A stretch of DNA of 44,632 nt from the NCBI GenBank assembly GCA_000277445.1, contig AJWJ01000149.1:1-44632 (forward strand), written 5' to 3'. The notes beneath the pieces are model-generated. The model saw nothing but the letters and a program-made list of their open reading frames with translations. It had not been told where the DNA came from and did not search any database. The translations under genes and the position numbers were made by a program. Numbering within the stretch: the stretch's first letter is position 1; every line of letters begins with the position of its first letter. Origin of the DNA: Polysphondylium violaceum. Taxonomy: Eukaryota; Evosea; Eumycetozoa; Dictyosteliales; Dictyosteliaceae. Shown in pieces: positions 20,359 to 30,786 of this stretch.

Positions 20359-22558
20359 ATGACAACAGGCACAGGTAGTGGATCAATAGAGAATAAAAAC
20401 AATGGATCGCCTGTTGTTGCAGCAGCAGCGATTGGAATAAATGGTGGTGTTGGGGGCATTGTACAGCAGCGTGTAGTTAAATTGATATTCCCGCCAACAT
20501 CATCCATTATGAGTAAATCGATACTGATCAATGATAATCAAAAAGTAAATGAAATCATACAGTTTGCAACTCAACTTGCCGGTCTTCAGCCTGGCTATGG
20601 TTTATATTTGCCAAAGTCCTCCTCTTCAAGAGGTTTATGGTTAGATGATGATTCATTGTTGACAACCTATAGTCTATCAAATTCTGTATGTGTACATTTG
20701 TTATTGTCATCATCATCGTCATCATCATCATACACTGCAGGTATTAATTCATCAACAACAACAACAATAGGATATCATTGAAATTAAAAAGAAACCAGGA
20801 TTCAACAAGAGAAAGAATACAATGATGACGCTAAAGGGATTCAAGGAGGGAAAGGTGCAAAAGTTGTCATCGATTACAAAGATTTGGATACCCAGATATC
20901 TGAGATTATTTTCACAGAGATTGGTGCATTCCTCTAATGAGTATGACACAAATACAGAGTTTATATCATTTGCTGATATTATAAATGTAGATAGAGAGAC
21001 CTCAAGGAAATATGCCTTTATTATACAATATTACTCTACGCCATTAACAAATAGTTTATCTGTATCACCTTCACCTTCACCTTCACCTTCAATTACCCCA
21101 CAGCAACAACCAACACCATCATCATCACCATCATTACAACAACAACAGCAAAATAGAGAAACTAAAGAATATATCTTTAGATGTACAAATCAAAACGAAG
21201 CAGAGGATTGGGTGTCTAGTATCAGAACAATGTTAAAGCGTGCTAGACCCGATCTCTTTTTGCCTCCTTTGTCGATATTGATAGGCGGCAGCGGCGGCGG
21301 AGCAAGCTGTGTCATATCGCCTCCTATAACAGCAGCATTGAAGCCTAGCTTTCCACCTCCCAAAACAACGACAACCACCACTACATCTACCTCTACACCT
21401 AGTACACCAACTAAACCTAGTCATACTTGGATAGAAGCGATAGAACACCAACAACAACAGAGCGCAGAAAAGGTGGTCACTACCAAACCTAGATCATTCT
21501 CATTCTCACTGTCTCGTGATAAAAAGAAACGCGAGTCGCCACCAACACCATCATCAGCAACAAGCAGTCCATCATCTTTGTCGCAACAAGACATTCCCCA
21601 AAACTTGGAATATGAACTCAAGAAGCTTAGGTCAGATCTCGATAAAGAGTGCAAGAACAAACAAGAGATTGAGGCAAAGTACCAGAAATTGAAAAAGAAG
21701 TACACGCAAGTCAAACGCACTCGATCCAAGTCCATGTCTGCCCCGGTGACACCAGAGATCATCAAAAAGGATAAATTCAACATCAGCCTTCCATTTATCA
21801 TTGGTAATAGTAGATTGCAAAACAATAGCAATAACAACGGTAACAATCTCAGTAGCAGTAGTGGAAGTGTAAACAATAATCACAATAACCTCAATTCATC
21901 ATTATCGCTGTCACAGTCTATCCAGCAGAATCTCAGTCTCGTCGACACCAACGAGCTGACCGAGAACGATGCCTCGAGTGATATATTCACCAGTAGTGTG
22001 GTGGGTGCTGATGCCTTGAGTAACAACTATATCGAAGAGATCAATGAATTAAAGGACCAGTTGGCCAAAGTAAAACAAAAACTGAGCACTGAGCTCGTGG
22101 ACGAAAGAACACAGTTTGACACCACCAAAAAGTCACTCGAGAAAGAGTTGTTTGTCATTAAAAAGTTGGGCGAAAAGAGAGAGAGAGAATACGTCAATGA
22201 AAACACCAAACACAATGATCAGATTGAAATCATTTCCGATATGGCCATTCGTATAAAGAAATCATTGATTGAATTAAAAGATAAATTAGAGATGATTCAA
22301 AGTAGTAGTAATGATGAAGACGTAGAGGAAGAAGATATAGAGGAAGAGTACGATCAAGATATTGATAGTCACTATCCAGACAACGAAAACAACAATAGTA
22401 GTAGTAATAATAATGACAGTATTATGAATGATCTAAGTCAACAAAATGTCAGCAATATTGATGATCTAGAGCATGATGCTGAAGAGGAGGAAGAAAGTTA
22501 TATATTGGAGCAAGGGGATGAAAGTATGTTGTCTCATGAAACAAGTATTACTTTATAA
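20359..22558 (+). CDS. Ubiquitin-like + PH domain protein with coiled coil
   Basis: Exons 20359-20685 and 20771-22558 join in phase 0 across an 85-bp GTATGT...AATAG intron (704 residues). The join turns SLSNS into SLSNSDIIEIKKKPGF. Residues about 38-120 (VVKLIFPP, YGLYLPKS, GLWLDDDSLLTTYSL) look like a talin F0 / FERM-type ubiquitin-like fold. A PH domain follows at about 127-269, ending in the invariant-Trp helix AEDWVSSIRTMLKRA. The PH domain is split by a Ser/Pro/Gln-rich insert at about 204-237. Next come a long low-complexity region, coiled-coil segments (about 390-425 and 525-600) and an acidic tail. A Ubl plus PH arrangement suggests a phosphoinositide- and small-GTPase-linked cytoskeletal adaptor; that is inference. 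Retaining the intron would add about 30 codons before a stop. Confidence 0.85.
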
Positions 22559-22616
22559 TTATTTGTAAATAAAAGAAAAAGGATACCTTTATTTATTTAA
22601 TAGGATGTTACTGTTG

Positions 22617-24293
22617 TTATTTATTTATGTTTTTGGATTCAAGCCACTTTTTCTTTTGTTCCAATCGGGGACCATAGATACTCATCATGTGTCTATTTAC
22701 ATTGAGTCTCATTACTTTACAGGGGAGACTCTGTGGACAGTACTTTTCAATGAATAGATAAGATTTCTTTATATCGTCCTTACTGATGTTTTGTTTGGGT
22801 TCATTGTTGAATTGGAATTGAAGAGAGGATGAGGATGTTGATGATGAGGAAGAAGAGTTGGATGTGGTGTTTGTTGTAGTCGAGTTTTGTAGATAGTATT
22901 TTGTAATCAAAACAAGTGCAATACAAACACAGTTTGGTTTACTGTGGGTAGAGTGGATCAGTACTCTGGCATTTGGATTCACCTTCAAGTGCTTGTAAAT
23001 AAAGTCTTCGGCATCTTGTAATTGGAATTCCAAATCATCTTTGCCAAACTTGCCTTCAGATATCGGTAGATGAAGATACGGTGATAACTTTTCATCATCA
23101 TCACCATGGCCATCTTCTTCTTCTTCTTTATATACACCATCGTATGTTATATTTGAACAGTTTAACAACACATCAAAGTATTTCCAGACACAAGATAACA
23201 GTGGCACTGAGCTACTGATGTAAATGTTTGTGTCGCCCAATTTAATTGTATCTTTATCACACTCTAATTCATTGTTATTACTATTGTTACGATTGTTACT
23301 ATTGTTATTACTATCACTACTGTTGTCACTGATTTGAATAGAATTTACTTTGGATTCTAGGATCAAGTCTTGAATATAGTCATCAATGTAATCGGCAGAT
23401 TGACAGAGAATCTGATCTTTGTTGGCCCAGAATAGAGAGGGAGTGAGACCCATTGCCCACTTTTCGTCGTCATCGCCGGCACCCTGAACATAGGATCTGT
23501 ATCTTGAATCACCCTCTCTTCTATGATCTGAACACGACACCAAATAAATGGGATAAAAAGACAGTTGTTTGGGATTGGGGATATGGTCACCACTCCATAT
23601 GATCGTCTCGGTGTTGATCCATATTGGTCTCACTGGCTTACATAGTTTGTCGAGATAGATATCCAAGTCTGCGCCACAAGACAACAGTGATTGACTGAAT
23701 TTATCCAACACCAGTTTCTCAATCTGGTCCTTCTCTGACTCTGACACCCATGCTGGCATATTTAAATTCTCATCCCATGTTACACCATCCTCTTGATCAC
23801 CACCGCCACTATTGCCACTACTCTTTCTTTGTTGCTTTAGTTTGTGTATGACTCTATTGATTGTGCATGCCCATATGGGAACGGTACGACTGAAGCTGTC
23901 TGGATACTTTTTCCCTTTTCTCGTCGAGTCTATGATAATACAACCATTGTGTTTCGAGATGATATCGAGGAGATGAAGATTTAATCTATTTGTACTAAAA
24001 CTCCAATTACCGTAATGTCCATCTGTAGATTTGAAATAACAAGTTGCATCAAATGAGTGATAATACCATGCTCCACATCTAAGATTAGCTACGATTGGTA
24101 ATCTGAATGATTGCTGCTGTTGTTGTTGCTGTTTATCTGTATCCTCATCTTCACTACTAATACTATAAGTTTGACCATATGTCTGTTTTATAAGATCAAC
24201 AAATCTAGAGTCATGATGAATGGATTGTAGTCGGTTCAAGAGAGAAAACTCTTCTTTAAAGACCTTGCGTTGTATCTGCGATCGCGTGTACAT
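22617..24293 (-). CDS. Initiator tRNA 2'-O-ribosyl phosphate transferase (RIT1-like)
   Basis: In yeast and plants RIT1 adds a phosphoribosyl group to A64 of initiator tRNA-Met so that it is excluded from elongation. I start at ATG 24293 (MYTRSQIQRK), giving 558 residues. An upstream in-frame ATG at 24329 only adds a Phe-rich run from AT-rich leader. Signatures are LPIVANLRCGAWYY, YFKSTDGHYGNWSFSTNRL, IIIDSTRKGKKYPDSFS and TVPIWACTINRV in the N-terminal half. The C-terminal half begins LLSCVWKYFDVLLNCS, as in the phosphatase-like domain of the family. The loop expected to contain the Cys-x5 phosphatase signature reads IHSTHSKPNCVCIAL here, so that pocket looks altered. Gln, Asn, Ser and Gly runs interrupt the protein at several points. 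Confidence 0.88.
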   Translation of the reverse strand: MYTRSQIQRKVFKEEFSLLNRLQSIHHDSRFVDLIKQTYGQTYSISSEDEDTDKQQQQQQQSFRLPIVANLRCGAWYYHSFDATCYFKSTDGHYGNWSFSTNRLNLHLLDIISKHNGCIIIDSTRKGKKYPDSFSRTVPIWACTINRVIHKLKQQRKSSGNSGGGDQEDGVTWDENLNMPAWVSESEKDQIEKLVLDKFSQSLLSCGADLDIYLDKLCKPVRPIWINTETIIWSGDHIPNPKQLSFYPIYLVSCSDHRREGDSRYRSYVQGAGDDDEKWAMGLTPSLFWANKDQILCQSADYIDDYIQDLILESKVNSIQISDNSSDSNNNSNNRNNSNNNELECDKDTIKLGDTNIYISSSVPLLSCVWKYFDVLLNCSNITYDGVYKEEEEDGHGDDDEKLSPYLHLPISEGKFGKDDLEFQLQDAEDFIYKHLKVNPNARVLIHSTHSKPNCVCIALVLITKYYLQNSTTTNTTSNSSSSSSTSSSSLQFQFNNEPKQNISKDDIKKSYLFIEKYCPQSLPCKVMRLNVNRHMMSIYGPRLEQKKKWLESKNINK

Positions 24294-24608
24294 TGTTGAA
24301 AAAAAATGAAAAAAAATGAAAAAAATCATTCATTTTTTAGACTGATTTTCAGAGGGCCTAAAGATCAGATTGAATAGTGGGTTTGAAGTCATTGTTGATC
24401 ATATGTGTAACTTGACTACCAAAACAGAGTTATATTGTTTTTCTAAGAATTTTGAAATTTCTACTTTTTTTTTTTTTTTTACATGAGCTTTTTTTTCATT
24501 TTGCAGATATTTATATTATGTGCATCTATATAATATAACTATAGTCTATCTGTCCTGTTTATTACTTTTCTATAGATATACCAACTATACATTGATTGTG
24601 TACACAAG
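24294..24608. promoter_or_regulatory. Divergent spacer RIT1-like / FIRRM-like genes
   Basis: This 315-bp spacer contains three AAAAAAATG-type repeats next to the RIT1-like start and a T run at about 24464-24480. A TATA-like ATATAATATAAC lies at about 24529-24540. No coding frame was accepted. Confidence 0.45.
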
Positions 24609-27600
24609 ATGGATGGACATGGTTTACATAAACAAATAGGATCACTGAAAAATTTAGACTCTTTAGAAAGAAAAAAGCTGATAGTGGATTTCAATAGACT
24701 ATTGCAGGATCAAGACTTTGTTACCTATAAAGATCTTTTATTAAGCTCATTAAAAGTATATATATACTCGGTGTGTCTATCAAACTATATATTTATACTA
24801 ATCATAATCATAATCATACAACAAGTTATGTGTTCAAGATGATGAACTTATCGTCAATATGTTGTCTTGGAGGTTGATAGCGAAATTGTTTAGAATCAAT
24901 AGAACAGGTGATACATTTACAGCATTGTTGACGACGATTAAAGAGAGTTATCCTCGGTATGTAAAGAAATGTGTGGACAAGATCAAAGAAAAGATAGACA
25001 ACTACAAGACGACATCGATCGAGGAACACAAGAAACAGATGTTGTTACTGAAACAACATGAGATTGTATTAAAGTCGATTGTAATAGACGCATCGCTAGA
25101 GTTTCTCAATACATCCAATTTCTCTAGCTTTGTTTTGTTGGCGATTGAATTGACAACGGTGGAAAAGACATTGATCAAACCGTTGGCTGATCAAATAGCG
25201 TCGATGGCAACCAGTGACACAGAGCAGCCTAAAAAAGATTATTTGGAGACCAGCAGAGATTTGCTAAAGCTGTTTGGTGAGCCCTATCAATTGCTAAAGA
25301 ATCCCAGCACATTTACATTTCTACAACAAAACGAAAACTCGATACCACTCGTCGTCAAATGCCTGTTTGATGCCTATGAGTATGGCGTGGAAAACAAAAA
25401 CACCTATTACCTAAACACCAACACCATCTTTAAACTCATTATCCAAAAGTACTTTACCAAAGTCTCTGAAAAGATCAATATAAACCAAACACTCGAAAAG
25501 ACAATGTCGGCATTGTTGATTCAATTTAAAGAATATTCAAATATATTTAAAGATGTGGGTATTGTTGTTGTTGTTCTTATTCATTTAAATCAATAGATAC
25601 TGATATTAAATATACAATTCAGGAACATATAAGTAAATTTGGAGAAATTGATCCATCTAGCCATTCAAGATATTTGAAATTGTTTGCTTATTACTCAAAG
25701 ATTACTCAATTCTTTTTCAAAACTTTTGGATTTAAATTTGATGCCAACATATTAAAGAAATCGATTACCTTGATCATTACTCTTTTGTCGTATGTATAGT
25801 ATATGTGTATGCTTGAAACAATATATTAATTTCAATTATTTAGAGACTTGAAACCATCAAAATCATTTAGAATCAATCCCAAGAAAGCAGATATCCTCAA
25901 TGCTGAATGTTTACCATTGATCAAAGATTTATTTTACGATTTATTGGATTCATCCAAACAAGATAAATGGATAAAAGATGTTCTTGTTACAATATTGAAA
26001 ATAGATACCAACAGCAGCAGTAGCAATAATAGCAATAACAGCTTATCTATTGGTCAATTGAAATTATTACATTTATTTTTTGAAAAAATAGATACCTATA
26101 TAGATGTAGTAGATTTGGATTTCATCGTCAATCATTTGCTAAAGTCGTATTTTGAATTATCGAGTCAAGATTGTTTGTTTGAATTATACAAAGTCGATGG
26201 ATTTATGCAATTTATAGTGAATGGTTTGATTCCATTACTGTCCAACGAAAGATTATGCATTACCTCAAGTAAATCATTTTACCAAACATTACTATCCATC
26301 ATGTACACTGGTACAAAACCCTTGGTTAGCATGATAATTTCTATATGGACATTGATATTCAGCAACTCTGATGAATCTTTGAAAAACTGGATTTTAATAT
26401 TAATTTTAAAAAATGTATGTATAGATGAGTAATATTGATGGTGTATCTCTAGTCGGTTGATTACTAATCTATCATTATTATAATTATTATAGATTACATT
26501 ATTTAATAATCATTATGAATTACCAAATATTTTATCAAACTTTTCAATTTTATTAACTTCGATTTGGAAATATTTATCTGTGGATCAACAAACTATTATT
26601 TATCAATCGCTGGTGAGCCAAACAGATTTAGAACAAGGTAAATTCCCAAGATCAGTCATTTTATTTTTAGATGTTTTGGATAGTATCAAAGAACAGCAAT
26701 CCTTGTCTATCACTTGCAACAATTTAGTAAACAATCAATTGGTTCCATTTTTAATGGCAAGATTAAATCAATCTGATATTCTTTTAACTCCAAATTTATT
26801 TGTAAGTTTAATTAATTGTTCATTATTTTTATAATACTAATCAATCAATATTTTACCACTCTTGTATAGGAAAACTTGTTATACTTGTTGAGTAAAATCC
26901 AAATTCAATCCACTGAAATGGTTCAATCTTTGATTGGAATTTGTATTGAATTTTTAAATTGTATTAGTGATAAGGAATTGATGTTGGACAATGTGTTTTT
27001 AAATAATGGTCTTTGCATTTACTATGCCTTTGAAATCGTTTCACGGTACTCGGAGTCACTGTCCCATCAAAATATAATTTCAATGCTAAAGATTTCTAAT
27101 CAACTATCGAGTAATCCAATTATAAAGTACTCTATTTGTAATCTATTATCCACGTTAAACAAAAACCATTCACTCCAACTCATTGATCACATGGTGGTGA
27201 TGAATTATTTACAATTTATCTTTATCAATCTTTTCAACACACCCGACATTATCCTCTATGAAAAGTCTACTGATCTTTTATGTAATCTAAAGAAATCGAC
27301 GATCAATCTAAAGATATCAGATTTAATTCCCCAAGACAAGAAACTAAAGATTGAATCACTCTTGAACTTATCAAATGTAAATTCAAAACTAAGTGATGAT
27401 GACATTTCATTTATTCAACAAAAAAAGTTTATTTTAGATCAATATCAGTATCAACAACAACAATCAAATCAAGAATATAAACTATATGAATTACCATCTC
27501 TAGTTTTACCAATACCATTTAATTCCAATACTAGTAGTCATAATAATAATAATCAACAACAACAACCACAAGATATTAATAATCATAATACTGGTATACC

Positions 27601-27832
27601 AATTAATTCAGTTTTAAATGGATATCAAAATAGTAATAGTAAATATAAATCATCCATTAAAAAAGATGATTTACATGAAGGATTAGATTTAATCATTCAA
27701 GGTATTCATGTAATCAAATCACAAATTGAAAATGGCATTAAATTGGATAAAGAAAATTTAGAGAAATTTAGATCTGAATATAAATCTGTAACTGATTCAT
27801 TGATCAATATGAGTGATTACTTGTTTAAATAA
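24609..27832 (+). CDS. Helical-repeat protein, possible FIRRM/C1orf112 homologue
   Basis: Six exons are inferred: 24609-24755, 24826-25558, 25597-25789, 25844-26414, 26493-26801 and 26870-27832. All join in phase to give 971 residues. Intron 25559-25596 would be only 38 bp; an alternative GTGGGT donor at 25555 with a CAG acceptor at 25620-25622 would also stay in frame. The protein is almost all amphipathic helix, with no enzyme motif, no membrane segment and one Gln/Asn-rich insert at about 860-900. From memory, the C-terminal end (LHEGLDLIIQGIHVIKSQI followed by a final charged helix) and a block around LIPQDKKLKIESLLNL resemble the C-terminus of animal FIRRM (C1orf112). FIRRM works with FIGNL1 to remove RAD51 in recombination repair. 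The match is weak and unverified; ARM/HEAT-like helical protein is the safe description. Confidence 0.7.
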
Positions 27833-27957
27833 AATAGTATAAATAGATTTAAATCTAGATTTATATATATACATATCTATCTTGAAGAATACAGTGTTTT
27901 ATATTTATTTATTTAGGTAGTAAGAGAGAGTAAGGATGGGATATGACACAAATTAAT

Positions 27958-29100
27958 TTATAAAAATGAGAAAGCAGTTTCTTTTTCTTCTTGGAGTTCT
28001 TTAGTGGTGATATCAATCTTTTGTTGAATGGATTGAGAGATTTTGAGACCTTGGACAATGGACCATTCACCGTTTCTGCAAGTGACTGGGAATGAAAAGA
28101 TTAAACCTTTTGGTACATTGTAGGAACCGTCAGAGATGACGGCCATGGAAACGATTTCACCTTGTTTGGTGCCCATCAACCAATCTCTCATGTGGCCAAC
28201 AATGGCATTGGCAGCAGAGGCGGCAGAAGAGAGCTTACGTGCGGCAATGACGGCAGCACCACGGTTTTGGACCAATGGCATAAATGATTCACTGACCCAT
28301 TTGTCGTCATTGATGGTTGAGAGTGCGGGAGAGGTGAGACCGGCGGCAGGGTAGTTGTTGATGATGGCGTGGGTGACGTCGGGAACTTGGGTGAGTGAGT
28401 GGTTGCCCCAAATAATCACGTTGGATACGTTGTCGACGTTGACACCAACTTTGTCAGACACCATAGAGGCGGCACGATTTTGATCCAATCTGGTGAGAGC
28501 GGAAAAGTTTTGTGGGGGAAGCTCAGAGGCCTTGGTGAGAGCGACAAGGGCGTTGGTGTTGGCGGGGTTACCGACAACCAAGACCTTGACGTCTCTCGAG
28601 GCGTATTTGCCGAGTGCCTCACCTTGCTCTTTGAAAATTGATACATTGACCTTGAGTAAATCCTTTCTTTGCATACCTGGACCACGTGGGAAGGCGCCAA
28701 CCAATAAGGCGACGTGTACACCAGTGAATGCTGATTGTACGTCTGTGCTGCACAACACAGAGTGTACCAATGGATAGGCGCCGTCCTGAATCTCCATACT
28801 AACACCCTTTAATGCGTCTGCCATCTTGGGAATATCAAGGAGATGGAGTTGGATGGGTTGGTATGGTCCAAACATTTGTCCACTTGCAATCATAAATATC
28901 AAACTATAGGCAATTTGTCCTGCAGCACCAGTGACAAGGACCTTAATTGGTGAAGCTCTGCCTACACATGGGCCAGAGTTGATCAATGACCAAGCTGTGC
29001 CTTGTTGTTGAAATTGTTGTCCACCAAACTCTCTACGCATTGGACATGATCTTGTCATATGTCCTGAAATATTATTAATTCTAAGTAATGCACTATCCAT
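27958..29100 (-). CDS. Malate dehydrogenase, cytosolic-type core with PTS2-like extension
   Basis: The enzyme interconverts malate and oxaloacetate with NAD. This is an intronless 380-residue frame from ATG 29100. The core is of the cytosolic MDH1 type. It has NAD-binding GAAGQI (58-63), FPRGPGMQRKD with both substrate arginines (139, 145), VVGNPANTNAL, TRLDQNRA with Asp206 and IIWGNHSLTQ with His234. The core should start near IKVLVTG at residue 52, so about 50 residues are extra. They include RINNISGHM at 7-15, which fits the PTS2 peroxisomal signal R-[LVI]-x2-[LVI]-[LSGA]-x-[HQ]-[LAF] except for Met at the last place. A Cys at 19 is near the usual processing region. It is probably a peroxisomal isoenzyme for fatty-acid oxidation or the glyoxylate route, or dual-located. 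A PEX4 gene lies 17 kb away. Confidence 0.93.
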   Translation of the reverse strand: MDSALLRINNISGHMTRSCPMRREFGGQQFQQQGTAWSLINSGPCVGRASPIKVLVTGAAGQIAYSLIFMIASGQMFGPYQPIQLHLLDIPKMADALKGVSMEIQDGAYPLVHSVLCSTDVQSAFTGVHVALLVGAFPRGPGMQRKDLLKVNVSIFKEQGEALGKYASRDVKVLVVGNPANTNALVALTKASELPPQNFSALTRLDQNRAASMVSDKVGVNVDNVSNVIIWGNHSLTQVPDVTHAIINNYPAAGLTSPALSTINDDKWVSESFMPLVQNRGAAVIAARKLSSAASAANAIVGHMRDWLMGTKQGEIVSMAVISDGSYNVPKGLIFSFPVTCRNGEWSIVQGLKISQSIQQKIDITTKELQEEKETAFSFL

Positions 29101-29515
29101 TTTCTATCTTTATCTATCTATATGTTTTGTCTACTCTTACTATTCCTATTTATTCTTATCTGTTTATCTATCTATACTACACACAAATTATTATTAATTT
29201 TCAAAAATGAAATTGAGCGAAAAACATAAAAAATAAAAAAAAAAAAAAAATAGTTTCTCTGCGCAAATATGAAAAAAAATATGTATGATTCTTTTCATTT
29301 CCTTATTGGGAAATGTGGCATCAAAAGAGAGGATATAATGACTTTTAAAAAGATTTTATTAGTTTAAATTCAATTAAAAGATATAAGTAATAAATAGGAT
29401 CATAGATTTCTTTTTAATTTTAATGAGTAAGGATCGGCTCCCTATATTGAATTTATTCTGAATAAAAAAATAATTATAATTTAATTTGTTTTCGATTAGT
29501 TAGTTTAATTGTTGT

Positions 29516-29720
29516 TTACATTGAGTAGAATGGTTGGGCAAAGTAAGCATTTGGTATTTTTTTAGATTTAGCAGAACAATTGATAATTTTGGGATTTTCA
29601 ATATTAATCATTGATGAATTGATCATATTTGACGATTTAATTGACTTGTTTAAAGATAAAGAAGAGATAATTTCTGTTTTATTTAATATTTTATTAATAA
29701 GATATCCATTATTACTATAT
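29516..29720 (-). pseudogene. Small coding-like exon or remnant
   Basis: A minus-strand frame of 67 codons ends at the stop 29516-29518. It is preceded by a good 3' splice site (ATTTGCAG, 29728-29721), so it looks like a last exon. It contains the non-repetitive stretches NAYFAQPFYSM and INCSAKSKKIP. I could not find a first exon: the only nearby GTATGT donor (29749) would leave an intron of under 30 bp, and no ATG is in phase. It is either the stranded last exon of a dead gene or a small gene with a distant first exon. The family is unknown. Confidence 0.3.
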
Positions 29721-29871
29721 CTGCAAATATTATTTTTTTAATACATACGAAAAATCATTTTTTATTATATTTAAATTGTGATTGATAGTCAATGATATTT
29801 AGTTGATGTTTATTAAATTAATGATTGAAGATAATTTATTTTCATTAAATAGTGAAGGATTTTTAAACTAA

Positions 29872-29961
29872 AAGCATTTTAAAGACATTCATAATGATCA
29901 GTTATTAATAGTCGAATATCTATTGTTGGCGTCAAAGATCATTCGTGTTGACAACATTTAA
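29872..29961 (+). pseudogene. Short coding-like shard
   Basis: Thirty open codons read KHFKDIHNDQLLIVEYLL and onward. An in-frame stop comes just before, and a further open stretch lies before that. The composition is protein-like, and the LLIVEYLLLA pattern is reminiscent of the helices in the ankyrin-type family at the right of this window. It is too short to classify. Confidence 0.2.
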
Positions 29962-30462
29962 ATTTGTAATTTAAAAATGAAAACACGCTCCCTTTTTTTG
30001 TGAATTTATGAATGTGTGGAATTTGTGGATAAGTGGGTGTTTTTAGCACAAAGAATTATATTATTTGTGTTGAAAAAAAAGAAATACTCCCTCACAATTG
30101 AATCAACATCTAAATCAAGATGATTTCATAAATTTTTATGATTCTATCATTACCATTATATAGTAGATGATGTCGATTGTTAATGATGGCAGCTAGTGGT
30201 TAATTTTTTAAATCCTCAAGGTCTTTATTTTATAAAGGCCATTGGGAAATTACATGTGGGTCCAAAACCCAAACCAGCCAGTATATTTTTTAATAAATTT
30301 CGACCTGAATAGATTTTTACGACTACCTTGCAACCATTTAGGATTCATCACATGACCAACCTACCGACCATAGCACAAGCCTACTTCCACCAACATCAAA
30401 TTTCTGCCTACAAACATTGGAAATTGATGTGAATTTAATCAATAGTGGAAGTCAAATATGAT

Positions 30463-30786
30463 TCCAGTATCAATCTCTAAACTCCAATAGGTATTCTTCC
30501 AAACGTTTAAAAGGTCTTGATCAAGATTTTAAAATTCGTACTATACCCAATACTGTAGAAGAACTAAATATCAATACAACTAAGAAATCAAAGAGCTCTT
30601 TCGAATTAATAACTAAAAGTGTTGCGTATATCTTCGAATTCTTGGTTGGAATAACAATGGTTTATTTGATTCATTTCCATAAATTATCAATCAACATATT
30701 TTTGATATCACCAAAGTTCATTCTTGATGACAGGTTTTATATTTCAACTATTACCCCACTGTTAAGTCACTCTCTTAAAGAATGAT
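30463..30786 (+). pseudogene. Coding-like remnant ending in a hydrophobic segment
   Basis: An open frame of 108 codons has no initiator until halfway. It contains RLKGLDQDFKIRTIPNTVEEL, which resembles the repeated IPxSVxxL motif of dictyostelid FNIP-type repeat proteins. A hydrophobic stretch follows (VAYIFEFLVGITMVYLI), then TPLLSHSLKE and a stop. Upstream, another short coding-like stretch (about 30325-30430, with NLPTIAQAYFHQHQ) lies in a different frame. I read this as a decayed host gene; FNIP membership rests on one motif. Confidence 0.3.

Noticed and set aside
24294-24329. Upstream in-frame ATG of the RIT1-like gene (MIFFIFFHFF)
   Set aside because: It comes from repeated GAAAAAAAATG leader sequence, would add only a Phe-rich run, and the ATG at 24293 starts the normal-looking N-terminus.
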